Shown here piece after piece: positions 1 to 12,566 of a stretch of DNA of 64,000 bases; the first letter of the stretch is position 1, and each line of letters opens with the position of its first letter. The stretch spans positions 41,918,342-41,982,341 of the forward strand of contig CM070619.1 in assembly GCA_036346255.1 (NCBI GenBank), read 5' to 3'. The notes beneath the pieces are model-generated. The model saw only the letters and a list, made by a program, of their open reading frames with translations. It ran no database searches and was not told the DNA's origin. A program made the position numbers and the translations under genes. This DNA is from Ampelocalamus luodianensis. Its lineage: Eukaryota; Streptophyta; Magnoliopsida; Poales; Poaceae.

Positions 1-957
1 CCAATTTTAATCCTAATTAATTCCTGAAAAATCCCAAACGCCCATGTGTACATGCTAAAACTTTTTAGTCCCACATGGAGAGTTGAAGGGGAGTTACACT
101 ATTTTAAAAGGTGGAACGTGGTAGCCCCCTTGTGGAATTGGAGAGAGCCAATACACGCGCGCTCGCTCACTCGCTCGCCTCACCACGCCTTGCCGAGCCG
201 AGCCAAGTTGTGCGTGTGTGCGCACGTGCGCAGACGTGTCGGGTGCGGGCGTGTTTTTTTTATCTATTCAAAAATCGAAACGCACCGACTCATAGTAAAT
301 GGTATTAACGAACGGCTGGCAGTAACAGTTCAGTTACTAGTGAGTAATGGCTGAGGTTAACAGTGGTTGATGGCGAATCAATGGCGACCATTTCCTTGAC
401 GAATTAAAAGCCTCTAGCCTCTTTGTTTTTCTCCTCTTGATGAAAGACTAAGACATAACTCTACTGTTTTGTTGTTGTCTCTGGCGATCTCCATCCCGGC
501 AAGGCGCGTGTACGACCGCACCGGGAAAGCAGGCCTCCGGAACCCCCGTCCTTGAAGGCTTGCACGAGCGAGGATGAATAAGGTTTTTGGGAGCGTTCGC
601 GCAACTGCTCGCTGCTTCCTCTTCATTCGATTCTCTGCTACGTTTACATCAACTTCACAACTACTACCACGACGTCCACTACGCCATGATGAACGACAAC
701 CTCACCAAGACTCCTATTGCTGCTGCTCCTTCCACTGATCTGGGTACGTCTATCTCGCACTTGTTGCTTGGTTAGCTTTATTATCTATTGTTTCCTTGAA
801 CACTGAGATAGGTATGCTAGTTTCTGTCTTTCTAGAAATTCGTGTGCCTATAGTGTTCTTGTTTACCAGCTTTGTGAAAATAGCTAGAGTAATTTCCATG
901 ATTTATCTAGTATATTTCTGGATTAAAGTAATTCGAAAAATGCTCATATAATCAACA
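1..957 (+). mobile_element. 5' LTR of a nested Ty1/copia retrotransposon (left edge cut by window)
   Basis: This stretch matches 14500-15510 over its whole length with scattered substitutions, and the two copies flank a copia polyprotein, so they are the element's LTRs. The first ~24 bases lie outside the window. The LTR ends in ...TCAACA at 957, pairing with the TGTTGG-type start inferred from the 3' copy. Relative to the 3' LTR it lacks about 42 bp near position 440, which in the other copy contains a TATA-like TTTTATAAAG. The usual tRNA-Met primer-binding site does not follow it; only 37 bp of leader (958-994) remain before the next insertion. Confidence 0.88.
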
Positions 958-999
958 ATCCAAAAACCTTATTATAGGCATTTTTCGTCAACTGGCTTT

Positions 1000-3900
1000 T
1001 GTCGGGACCCCCAGGTATGCAACCCTGGGACCCTCTGTGCATTCTGAACTAGTCTCAGATCAGTAGCTAGCTCGCACAGTTACAACATGGATGTAATCAT
1101 ATCCATACAACCAATTAACGATGAAGCGGACAAATTAATATTACTTGGTAGCAAAAGGACCTTATGGTCAAGTCTTATAGAGTTGCCACGTAGGGCTTAA
1201 CAACAAAAGATAACTTGCAGTGGAACCCAAAATATCTCATGGTGGCCAGTCGACATCCCACAGGCAGTCGAGTGGAGGACGCGACCTAGTTCGCATAATT
1301 CTCGAAGTTCTCCTCTTCATAGAATTCCGAGCTTCCTGGGTCTTCTTCATTGACTGATAAACCAGAGGGCATAAAGCCGTGAGCACGTTGAATGTACTCA
1401 GCAAGCCGCAGGGAAATGTATGCAATTATTATTCATGCTAGTAGATTGATGTTTAATTTGCAGAAAGCAGCATTGACAGTAAATACGGTTAGTAGATTGA
1501 AAGCACAATTTAAAAGATTAATACATAAGTAATCAAGTTTCTTGGAAAACAACAAGTGAACTTCCCAACCATTCCACCCAAACCATCATTCCCACCCTTT
1601 TTGATAAACTCTACCCCTTGCGTGAAATCTCCGAGCATGTCCATAACAGGGGACATGATTATTCGAATAGTTTTACATTCTGCAGAGGTTGTACACTTTT
1701 CCCACATGACACGACTTCTCTAGTTTGTCTAGCACATATCTATGCCACCGCTCACTTCTTTAGGTAAGCAGTCTAGAGCACGCGTCAAGGCCTTTACAAA
1801 GTTCTGTTTTGACTCAGATCTGCTCGCTAAGGATTCGCCTTACTGGCCCCCTCTTGCGTTGTTCCCAACCCAACACAGAACCAAATCAAACATTGCTAAT
1901 TAATTGGCCAGGTCTATCCCAGTCTAGACATGTGGTTGCACGGTATGACCCAGGTCAATGGCGTACAAGGTTAAGTCCTTAGTGATTTGCTCAGACGAGA
2001 CTATCCGCACCAACACTCACCACCGCCCACTCGTCCGAGCATAAATCGTTTTCATTCAGCCCGGCCAAATGACAACCCATACCATGGCACCACATTTTTT
2101 AATAATAGTGGTCGTGCTACAATTCCATAGTTCATTAAGTCATGTTTATTCATACGAGCATGTGATCACAAATCTATCGGATAACTAGAGCACTGGCTAA
2201 GCATGTATGATACCCATTTTGGTTCTACAATAAGTCCAACTAGAATAAACCCTCCTAAGGTGTCCAAGGGTTCATGTCATTCAAGGATACATGTCATTTG
2301 CAATTTGTCAAGGAGGTATAATGGCAATTAGGTAATTAACTATTCCCGAAACCATTTAACATAAAATTAGTAATGCATATTTATAACAAACAATATAGTT
2401 TTTGTAAAATGGGTATGATATGTTCAAAGGTCTACGACTTGCCTTCGTTGAAGAGTTGAGGTGCTTCGGTTGTCGGGTCCGAGAAAGCTTCCGAAACGGT
2501 GGAATCTACACGTTTGAACAAAGCCAAATAAATAAAACAACTCCAAATAAAGCTCAAATAAATACCAAATTAGCACTAACAGCAAGAGGTGGATTTTAGA
2601 TGAATTTAGAAATTTGAATTACTCGAATCAGAGTTCGAACGAAGAAGTTATGGCCTCCGAAAGTTTGAAAATCAAGAAAAAGGGATTTTCCTGATTTTTT
2701 GAATTATTTTTGTAAAGAAAAAGGCAAATATGACGTCAGCTGACGTCATCGGCGGGATTTTTGGCTGAAATAAATTAAAAGAAAAGAAATTGACACGTGG
2801 GGCCCACGGTCGATGGGAGGGGTGTATGTGGATTGGGTCCACAGGCATTTTGCAATGAAGTGTTGGGTTGGAGTGCCACGTAGGCGTCTACGTGGATGGC
2901 CACGTAGGCAAAGGGGGGTGATGGGGCACTACGGTGGCGTGCACGTGGCGCCAGGTGGAAGCCACGTCAGCTCTCGAGCCGGCCACGCTCGGGGCCCGAC
3001 GATTGCTGGCGTTCGGCCGGGAGTTGATCGACGGCGAGGGTACTGGCGGCTAGAGGGGAACGAGGCGATCATAACACGCATGGATTGGGGACCTGGCGCG
3101 AAGAAGTGGCCGGCGGCAAGGATGAAAAGCGGCAGCGGTGGCGGTTGAAAGCGGCGACGATGCTCCGGAGGGCTTCAGAAGACGGGGAGGCGTGCACGAG
3201 GTAGGCAGCGGTCTTGCGATACCGTAGGCGGAGACGATGGCGGCGGAGGAGGATTGGCGGCGGCGCAAATGGCGGCGACGTCCTTCGGTGGCCGACGGCG
3301 AAGTGCTTCAATCGCGACCGAAGGAGAGTGAGAGAGGGCAAGGGAGAAGGGGGAAACGAGAGAGGAGGAGACGGGGCACCCGGTGCTCGCCTTAAATAGG
3401 CACAGGGAAGCCTGAGAGCGGGGGACGAGGTCGGCGGCTTTCGCGGCGGCGAGGATGGGCGCAGCATGGGAAAAAGAAGTGATGGGACGGGGAGTGGTGG
3501 CGGCAGTGGGCACGGCAGAGGCGGGAGGTGACGCGGCGCACGACGATGACGTGCGGGACAAGAGCAAGTGCGGCCGGCGCAAAACGCACGCGCGATCGCG
3601 CGAGGAAGACAAGGGGAGGAAGAAGACGAAACTGACAAGTAGGTCCCACCTGTCAGCGAGTGGGGAGAGAGAGGCGCACGGAGGTACGAAGGTGAGGGCT
3701 ATCCGATTTCAATCAGACGATCCACAATAGGTGAGGCGTTCGGGCCTCCGGACGTGCTGACGCGATCGTGACCGTCCGATCAATAGGTGAGGCGTTCGGG
3801 CTCACAAGGAGGGAAGGCGCGGGCGCTCGTAGGAGTGGGCTGGAGCGAGCCGCGGAAGGGGAAAAGGTAAATGGGTCGAGAGAGATTCAGCCCAAAGCCA

Positions 3901-4331
3901 AAGGGAGGAATTTAACTGCATTTCCGAATAAAGAAATGCTAGAAAAGCAAAAAGGTTTTTAGAAAATAGCTAATAAAGTCTAAAAATTCTAGGAAAATTC
4001 ACAGAAGTCCCTTGAATTATTTAGAACTTAATAAAAATACTTTTAATTAGCTTTTAATTTTGCAAACAAAATATATTTTAACTTCGGACAAAAGGAAAAC
4101 CCAATTCTAAAATCCAGAAAACGGCAAGAAACGACTTAAAATCCAAATAAAATCCAGAAAAACTCAAATAAACCACTTTTTAATTTAATTGAAGTCTGAT
4201 TAATTCAAGTTAAACAGTTTTTTATTTCTAAATTTTAAGTTAAGCTTTTGCAACTTAATTAAACCAAATGGTTTTTAGTTTTAAAAAAAAATTGGAAATT
4301 TTCAAAAACTCTGCAAATTAGGGATGTTACA
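1000..4331 (-). mobile_element. Solo LTR of a Ty3/gypsy element inserted in the copia leader (TSD GCTTT)
   Basis: Begins TGTCGGGACC and ends GGGATGTTACA on the plus strand, so the LTR reads TGTAACATCCC..CCCGACA on the minus strand. It is flanked by a perfect 5-bp duplication GCTTT at 995-999 and 4332-4336, the hallmark of LTR-element integration. No gag-pol lies inside, so this is a solo LTR left by LTR-LTR recombination. It holds a GC-rich central block (about 2800-3870) and, on the minus strand, a TATA-like GCCTATTTAAGG near 3389-3400. Relatives of this LTR occur at about 18610-22802 and, as a fragment, near 30060-30660. Open frames in the GC-rich block have no recognisable domain. Confidence 0.92.
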
Positions 4332-4336
4332 GCTTT

Positions 4337-5379
4337 GCTGTTGTGCTCAAACCCTCTAAATTCGATGGTGCAAATTACAAGAGGTGACGCACTAAGATGG
4401 TGCTTTGGCTAACTGCCATGAATATTTTCCATGTGGCAAAGGGCAAGCTTGAAGGAACACTTACTCCTAAACAGGAGCAAGCGTTCGAGGCTACTGATAA
4501 CCTCTTCAAAGGTGCCATGGTTAGCGTTCTTGGTGAGGAGTTAGTTGATGCATACATGGTGATTAAAACTGGGAAAGAGATATGGGATGCACTCGAGGCC
4601 AAGTTTGGGGTTTCGGATGCAGGCAGCGAATTGTATCTCATGGAGCAATACCATGACTATAGAATGGTTGATGGTCGTTCTATAGTTGAGCAGGCTCATG
4701 AGATACAATCCATGGTCACAAAACTTGAGTACTTCAAGTGTGTGTTACTGGACAAGTTTGTCGCGAGAGGCATTATTTTCAAACTTCCTCCTTCTTTGAG
4801 GAATTTTTCTACTTCTCTGAAACACAAGAGACAAGAGTTTTCTGTTGAAAATCTCATTGGGTCTCTTGATGTTGAAGAGAAGGCGAGGGCAAAAGATACA
4901 CACACTAGAGATAATAAGGGACATTCTAGTGCCAATGTGGTGTAGAAGAAGAATGGCCAAGCTCAAAAGTTCAAAGGCAAGAACAAGATTGCACAAACAA
5001 CTAGCTTCAAGAAGAAGAAGAAGAACACAAAGGATGGCCTTTGCTTTGTGTATGGCGAACCTGGTCATTAGGCCTAGGATTGCAACCAATGCAAGAGTGG
5101 GAAGAATCAGCAAGGGCAGAATTCTAAGTCTGCTAATGTTGTTATTGGTACTACTAAGATGGGAACATCAGGGTATGGTAATTTACCTACTGTTCTTTCC
5201 ATATGTCAATCTACCGATTGGTGAATAGACACTGGTGCTAATATACATGTGTGTGCTGATATTTTATTATTCTTTTCTTACCAGGTCACATGGAATTCAG
5301 CCGTTCTAATGGGAACGGGTCACATGCCACTGTTCATGGTGTTGTCACAGTCGATCTGAAATTTACTTCGGGGTAAATC
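4337..5379 (+). pseudogene. Copia gag, zinc knuckle and protease region (broken by stops)
   Basis: The reading frame starts within the first bases after the solo LTR and shows a copia gag: a KPSKFDGANYKR motif near 4350, then LWLTAMNIFHVAKG and an EFSVENLIGSLDVEEKA segment to 4942. A TGA at 4384-4386 replaces the expected Trp and a TAG at 4943-4945 the expected Gln. Both are single C-to-T type changes at methylation-prone sites. A degenerate CCHC knuckle (CFVYGEPGH, then two stops) lies near 5040-5095. The aspartic protease motif IDTGANIHVC follows near 5228-5257, preceded by another Trp-to-stop. In the intact element this would be one polyprotein with the integrase downstream. Dead here. Confidence 0.85.
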
Positions 5380-6171
5380 GTGCAACTGAAGAACGTGCAT
5401 CATGTGCTATCTATCAATAAGAATCTTGTCAGCGGATCTCTTCTGTGTAGAGAGGGCTTTAGACTGGTAATTGAGTCCAATAAATTTGTAGTGTCCAAGA
5501 GTGGACAATTTTTTAGTAAAGGCTATGTGTGCGGAGGCATGTTCCGCCTATCTCTTTCAGATTTGTGTAATAATGTTGTGAACCATGTTTACAGTGGTAA
5601 TGAGACTACTATTTGGCATTCACGACTTTGTCACATAAATTTTGGTTGCATGACGCGGTTAACCGGTCTAGAGTTGATCCCGAAATTCATTCTTGCCAAA
5701 GGTTCTAAGTGTCAAATTTGTGTGAAATCAAAGCATCCTCGTAAGCCTCATAAGGCCGCGGAGGTAAGAAACTTGGCACCATTAGAACTCATACATTCAT
5801 ATCTGTGTGAGATGAATGGTGTGTTGACAAAATATGGTAAAAGATATTTCATGACTTTGATTGATGACTCCACAGGCTCTACTATGTGTATCTCTTTGAA
5901 AACTAAAGATGAAGCTCTTCACTACTTTAAAATCTATAAGGCAAAAGCTGAGAACCAACATGAAAGGAAAATCAAAAGGGTTAGGTCTGATCATGGCGGC
6001 GAGTACTTTTCTAATGAGTTCAATTTATTTTGTGAGGAACATGGTATAATCCATGAGATGGCGTCTCCCTATTTACCCCAGTCAAACGGGGTTGTTGAAA
6101 GAAAGAACCACACTCTAACTGATTTGGTTAACGCCATGTTAGACACAGTAGGTCTTTCCAAAGCATGGTGA
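5380..6171 (+). pseudogene. Copia integrase domain
   Basis: A 263-codon open segment carries the GAG-pre-integrase zinc finger (HSRLCHINFGCM.. CQIC, an HHCC-type pattern, about 5615-5720) followed by the integrase core. The core shows the first Asp in LIDDSTGS (about 5857-5880), the second in RSDHGGEYFSNEF (about 5982-6020) and the Glu in NGVVERKNHTL (about 6085-6118). These are the DDE residues that join element DNA to the chromosome. The frame stops at 6169-6171; the protein continues after a frameshift at 6182. Part of the same polyprotein as the gag upstream and the reverse transcriptase at about 12570. Confidence 0.9.
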
Positions 6172-6181
6172 GGAGGCTATA

Positions 6182-6629
6182 TTGACTTTATGTCATGTCC
6201 TAAGCAGGATTCTTACAAAGAATAAAGAGACAACCCCATATGAACAATGGGAGAAGAAAAGACTATCACTTTTATACTTGCACACTTGGGGTTGTTTGGC
6301 GAAAGTCAACGTGCTAATTTCCAAAAAGCATAAGATTGGACCAAAAACCATGGATTGCGTCTTTCTAGGTTATGCTCACCATAGCGTTGGATATAGATTT
6401 CTAGTGGTGAAATCTGGATTACCTGACGTGCATGTCGGTACAATTATGGAGTCCACAGATGCTACATTCTTTGAGGATATTTTTCCGATGAAAGATATGT
6501 CTAGTTCATCGAGTCAGGAGCCTGATACAACTCCTGAACCTGTGATTCCAATGGAATATTTTGAGCAAACCCCTGAGCAAATTCCTGAGGAGGAAGACAA
6601 TGAAACTCTGAGGAAGAGTAAAAGACAAA
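6182..6629 (+). pseudogene. Copia integrase C-terminal part and linker
   Basis: Continues the integrase after a frameshift. Recognisable copia features are the TPYEQWEKKRLSL segment, the GCLAKVNVLISKKHKIGPKT segment with DCVFLGYAHHSVGYRF (about 6350-6400), and an acidic Pro/Glu-rich linker ending in ETLRKSKRQ. The coding sequence is cut exactly where the second gypsy element begins at 6630 and resumes only near 12567, inside the reverse transcriptase. Several tens of codons between the linker and DGTIEKYK are missing. Confidence 0.85.
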
Positions 6630-9600
6630 TGTGAGGACCCAGGGTATTTAACTCGTAATACTTAACCTCCAAATGGTTCTAGTATTACCAATTAAATATC
6701 ATAAGCCTCAATGGACATATGCTTCCCAGAATTGCAGCACACATACATCTTTACAAAATCATGCATCATTTTCATACAACTTCCAATACCAAGTCTAGCA
6801 AAAGACATACACAAAAAAGAGTTATTACAAAAGAGTCGACCGGCCAAAAGACATCAAACCGACATAAAACAGCGGAAGCAAAAGCGCCATAAGATGGCTA
6901 TAAACAAAAATCAACCGATTGGCCATAACCCACAAGGCAACCGACTGAGCCGCCAAGCTAGTCGCACCCGCCGCAACAAAACTCACAGAAGTCGATCCCT
7001 TGGGGATCCACTTCCTCCTCTGCAACAACAAAGCAATGCAGTTGAGTATAAAGATGTACTCGGAAGACTTACAAGTAACAAGCCTATACATAGCTACATG
7101 TAAGTTGAAACAAAGGAGATGGTTATATGGTTAATTGGACGCATAAAATAATTTTTATTTGCAATATTGTAATAGATTGAAGGCAATTTGTCAAATCTAT
7201 TTTTAATCATTAAAATAACAGCGAGGTAACCATAATTAACATAAGTAACCACCTAGAGGTGACTAACCCAATAGCCACCACAACATAGCACGAATTACCC
7301 ATTCGTACCACCCAAGTTCAAGTTTTAATGAAAAGGTTGTAGTCTAATTCTCACGGGGCATATCCGAGGGTGTCCATAACCTAGAACGAGGCTATTCGAA
7401 TAGATTTAACCCTGCAGGGGTGTACCAATGTACCCACACTTCAGACCGCCTTTTTGCCACATGATTTAGCACACTTCCAAAGGTATACCGGCACGGCTAA
7501 GTCCTACGAGATATTTCTAATATTGTATATTAACTACGAGCCACTCGTATGGATAGAAACCCATACGCTACATTGTAAAGTCGAAAGTCAACTACTCACT
7601 CGGGGTAAAGCTTTCGGACAACTACAATTCTCTCAACATTTCCCTCCTAAAATCCTCCTGCGACTCGGAGCTAACACACACCAAATTACTAGGTCAAGAG
7701 AGGTCTCATTTCCCTCTAGTGTGGTTAGCACGCAAAATGCTCAGTACGGTGGCGCAAGTAATTCAGTCCTTGTTGACTCAGACACCATTCCAGTCACACT
7801 CAAAAGCACACCATCTTACCATTGTGCCCAAGTCTAAAATATTTTATTTTTAGTTTTTAGTTTTCTCAATTAAACATAGCACAAGGTGCTAAAAATAAAG
7901 TCATATTAAGCTTTTGTGTGATTAAAGTTATCGACTAAGTCGACAACCGCCCAATTCTGCCAGTAACTAAGCATGACTAAGCAACATTACTCATAAACTA
8001 CTAAGTGACAAGGGCTCATCCAACGAACCCTAAATCACAGCAAGATACTCCTAGGCTCAGTAGTAGAGGATAAACATTTACCTACAGATTATGCATCTAA
8101 TGAGTCAACTAATCGACAATAGTTTAACACAAGATAGCAATGCATACGTAGAATTTACAAACAATATATTAGACTTTGAAAATAATAGGAGCAATATGAT
8201 CAAATGACGCTACATCTGTTTGCCTTGCTAGAAGTCCTCTTACTGCAGAGGGTCGCTCTCAGGTTCGATAAATTCTTCAGAACCTAATGCAAGAACGCGA
8301 AAATCCAATAAGAACGAAGAATACCGAAAAATACTCAAAATCCAAAGTCATCCCAACTTTATGAAATTTACACAGTAGGAAGACCAAGATTTTAAATGAA
8401 TTAATCAACAAGAATCATTCAATTTCGACTAAGTATGCAAAAGTTATAGTCTAAACAATTTCGGTCTGCTCGATAATTCAAATTAAATTGTTTTATGTTA
8501 CTGTTCATGACATAATTTTCCAGAAAGTTTCTGAACATGAAATTTTTATGGTAGACGGAACATGGCATTCTAAGGATAGCAAAATTGGGTTTACTTCATT
8601 TGGAGGTAAATTGAATTACTTATAATTTTTCTAAGTTGTGAAACTAGGGCATAACATTTTTCAGAGGCAAGGACATGAATAAAACCTATTCTGCATTAAA
8701 TCATATTATCAGAGGGATTTAATAAATTTTAGTTTACTAGATTTGGAGTCACAGAGAATTACTTATGCATTTTTCAAGTGTAAATGAATTTCTAGAGCAA
8801 TAATTAAATGCTAAAGTAAGCTAATACAATCAACAAAATTTTCTAGTACAGAATAGTGTCTAAACACATTTTTAGATTAAAGTCCAGTTAAACAGAATTT
8901 TAACACAATTTGAATCATCTAAAATGGAGTTGAAATGAATTAGTTATGCTATTTTGAAGTTTAATTCAATTTTCAGTCGACAAATAAAGCTTATCGGAAA
9001 CTATTAAACAATACTCAAATGCAAAAATGACGTGGCAAAACGTGGGCCATTGAGATCAGATCTAACGGCCCACGCGCACTGGAGAACAACGCACACACGC
9101 GGCCCAAAAGAGCTCACCGAAAGATCAAGATCCAACAGTCCACAACGATCGGGGCGTTCAGAGGTCCGAACGTTCCAACCTTCCTCGACCGTCGATCTAA
9201 AGATGGAGGGCTCAGAGCGCAGAAACGTTCGGAGGTCCGAACGTCCCCGCGATCTGAGCCGCAGATCTAGAAATTGGCGGCCCACAGTGACTTGGACGAT
9301 GGGGTGGTCGAACGTTTCAAAGGATCTGAGCCACAGATCTCAAAACGAATGGTCCAAGATCAACAAGGTGTTGCGCACTACACACATGGGTTTTAAGTGC
9401 ACAGAGAGGGTTAAGTGTGCGGGCCCCCTAGTAAGTGACACAGAGGGCTATTTAGGACAGCCATAATTACTAAACCCAATGATTAACAATGATTAGCATT
9501 AATGGTGTCCTAAAGATATCGCGTAGTGCCAGCGGGGTGTTTAAGTGACTAGGCCCACGAGTGAGAGACTCAGGGCCACATACTTAATGCTTAACACACG

Positions 9601-11748
9601 AGCTTCCGACAAAGATACTAATTAAATGGCTAATGATTGAACTTAAGATCTAATGATTGTGCTACAGTGGTTGTCCAAATCCGACAACCAGGATTTTCAC
9701 CGAGGGTTTTCTCCGGCTTATCGCTGGCGAAGGAGACCACGGCGGTGCCCGCAAGGTACCAAAATGGGTTGCACAAACTATTACGCATCCAAAGGTGCTA
9801 ATGGTCAGGGCTGAAATGGCCTACACAAGCGGCTAGCCGGAGTTGAACGCTGGTGACAATATTGCCGCAAACGAAAATAGCAAAAGGAGCTCTGCATTGT
9901 CCACATAAGCGGGTGCCACAGCATCTAAGGACTAGCAAGAAGCTACCTTAGCTTAGGAGAGGATCCAAGATAGTCGGAGATGCTTTGATGGCGGAGGAGC
10001 TCGCCAAAGTTGGGGAAGAAAGCTACGGGAATGCGGCCTGAGCAAAATGAACACCACTGGGTGGTCAAAATAGCTTCAACTAGGCCCACAGAAGGTCCAA
10101 GAGCAAGTAATTGGTAAAAGAAGCACTTACCGGAGTTGGAGAAGAAAGGGGTGATTTCGGCCGAAAAGATCCAAACTAAAAATTAGATAATTCCTGTGAA
10201 TGCAACCCAAAATTAAGTTAGGGGAAATGATGGAGGTGCTAAGGGGTGCCCAGAGATACAAAAAGAAAGGTGAAGAAACCACTAGAGCACCAAGGCCACC
10301 AACAGAGCTTCACGGCTAACAATGGCGATTTAGGGTGTTCTTCGGGTATTGAGCTCAAAGAACAGAGGAGGAGCTAGGGGTGTTGTAAAGGAACTCAAGG
10401 AGGAGATTGGGGTGCTTTTTATAGCCGAAAACCAACGAGCAACTTGAGAACAAAGCCCAAGGTGAACTCGGTTCACACACTGCCATGGGCGAAGTGGAGA
10501 AGACGGGAGCAGCTGAGAAAGGCAATTTTGAGGGCGAAAACTCACTGATGGCATTAAATTCGAGGACCAGGAGCCGTTGAAAAGTGACACACGAGGTTGA
10601 CAAAAGCTCTCCCTCTCCCATGCCCTCTTCTATCACACTGGCACAGGCACGAGCGCGAGGAAGAAGAAAGTGACCAGGTCCTTGCGGGCCCACACATCAG
10701 CGAAAGCAACCAAGGGCTTAGGTCAAAAGAAACGAAGGGGTTAGGTCAAGTTGAGTCAAAAGATCTGGACGGTTGGATTAGAATTGAACGGCCACGATTG
10801 AAAAGGACTTTCAGAAGGTCCGAACGTTTAAATCAATCTCAGCGGTCCAAGGCGAGATGAACGACTCAGATCTAAAGCTCACTTTCGGCGGTCCGAAAGT
10901 TTCTTTCGATCTGGGTGGTTGAAACGGGATCCAACGGTTGGAAACGATCGCGCCCTTTTAAAAAGCGAACCGGTACGCTAAGTTGGTTTGACCCAACCAA
11001 GTGGCTCGAGCCAGACTTGGGCTCAGCGTGCAAAAAGGGTGAGGCCCCCAGCGGTTAGATTAGGATCTAACAGTTGAAAACAAACGCGGGATTCAGAGGT
11101 CCGAATGTATCACGCGATCTGGGTGGTGCGATCAAAATCGGACGGCTCACAACACACGCCCATCCCGGACCAACTCGAACGCGTGCTAGAGGGCTAGATT
11201 GAGCCACAAAGCTTGAGTCAAGCTCGAGTCTGACTTGAACCCAACTGGTTTGACTTAAGGTTTGGATTTAAAGGCTAAAACTTAGGAAGATTTTTAGATG
11301 TAGCAAACTAGCTTCAAAAATTCTGAAATTTTTACAAGAGAGTGCTAACACCAAGCTTGACCTTGTATAAAATTTTCAGATATTTTTATATCTTGCATTT
11401 TTCCCCAAAATTCTTCAAGGTGCTGAGCTAGGGTTTGACCATAGTCAAACTGATTTGACTTACCTCTTAAAATTGTCAAATAATTTCTAAGAATTATGAA
11501 ATTTTTCAAAGGGTACCACAGCATCCCTAGCAATCAGGAAAATTATTTCCAGAGGTTGATCACAAGATTAACCAAGAAAGGTTTCAAAGGGGTCAAGGCT
11601 AAGGTTTTAGAAGCTTGTGATTTTCCAATTCCACAATTCCTGGAACAAGAATTACAGAATAGCTCAATTACATCAAGATGCAAGAAAAGTTTTAATTTCT
11701 TCTACTTTTCTTATATTTGAAACACAGAACTAGATTTGGGATGTTACA
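6630..11748 (-). mobile_element. Long LTR of a Ty3/gypsy chromovirus (minus strand)
   Basis: Plus-strand ends are TGTGAGGACCC and TTTGGGATGTTACA, i.e. a 5.1-kb LTR reading TGTAACATCCC..GTCCTCACA on the minus strand. Immediately to its right (11749-11765) is the complement of a purine tract, AAACCTCCCCCC, the polypurine tract expected before the 3' LTR. This fixes it as the 3' LTR of a minus-strand element. A minus-strand TATA-like box (GGCTATAAAAAGC) lies near 10413-10425. The LTR shares stretches with the element at 51522-63255, for example the GGGCCGCCAAGCTAG-like block at about 6950. No coding feature inside is convincing; open frames here are short and lack domains. Confidence 0.87.
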
Positions 11749-11788
11749 AAACCTCCCCCCTTACAAGAATCTCGTCCCGAGATTCCGC

Positions 11789-12566
11789 TCACTCGGAAAA
11801 GAAAGACGGGTAGTCCGCACGCAGACGATCCTCCCGTTCCCAAGTAGCTTCATCCTCGGAATGATTCGACCACTGAACCTTGAGGAATTTGATGGCATGA
11901 TTCCTTGTTCTTCGTTCAGCTTCCTCAAGAATACGAACAGGATGCTCGTGGTACATCAAATCTTCTTGAACATCGAGGTTTTCCAACGGAGCTTCCTCGG
12001 TTGGAACACGAAGGCACTTCTTCAAATGGGACACATGGAAAACATCATGTACCCCTTCAAGTGTAGCTGGCAACTCCAACCTGTAGGCAACATCTCCCAC
12101 CTTCTCGATAATGCGATAAGGCCCAACGTACCGAGGAGCTAACTTGCCCTTGACACTAAAACACTAATGACCCATCAAAGGAGAGACTTTGAGATAAACA
12201 AAGTCATTGGGCTCAAAGCTCAACTCACGGCGACGACGATCCGCATAGCTCTTTTGCCTAGACTGGGCCATGCATAAACGATCGCGAACAAGCTAAACAT
12301 GACTTTCGGCCTCATTGATCGAATCTGGGCCGAAGAATTGCCTCTCACCAGTCTCTGACCAGTTCAACGGGGTCCTGCACTTTCTCCCATACAAGGCCTC
12401 GAAAGGTGTCATGCCGAGATTGGCTTGGAAACTATTGTTGTAGGAGAACTCGGCGAACAGTAGGCACTTCTCCCAATTTTTCCTATAGGAAAGAACATAA
12501 GCACGGAGCATGTCTTCCAAAACTTGGTTGACTCGTTCCATCTGACCATCAGTTTGGGCCTGATGG
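11789..12566 (-). pseudogene. Gypsy integrase C-terminus with chromodomain-like tail (truncated)
   Basis: Read on the minus strand from about 12566 to 11789. First comes the end of the integrase core (TDGQMERVNQVLEDMLRAYV, AEFSYNNSFQANLGMTPFEA, YGRKCRTPLNWSETGE). Next is the linker with LAPRYVGPYRI and the VHDVFHVSHLKKC motif, then a chromodomain-like end (FLKVQWSNHSEDEATWERED). This tail is typical of chromoviruses of the Tekay/Del kind. At least one stop breaks the frame near 12165. RT, RNase H, protease, gag and the 5' LTR are missing, because the element is cut at about 12566 where copia sequence resumes. Confidence 0.87.

Noticed and set aside
3050..3730. Several overlapping frames on both strands (up to 189 codons)
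   Set aside because: They lie in the GC-rich centre of a solo LTR, overlap on both strands, are low complexity (Arg, Ser, Pro) and have no domain.
9004..9466. Opposite-strand frames of 93 and 144 codons
   Set aside because: Inside a 5-kb LTR, built from the repeated GATCTGAGC/GTCCGAACG phrases; no family motif.
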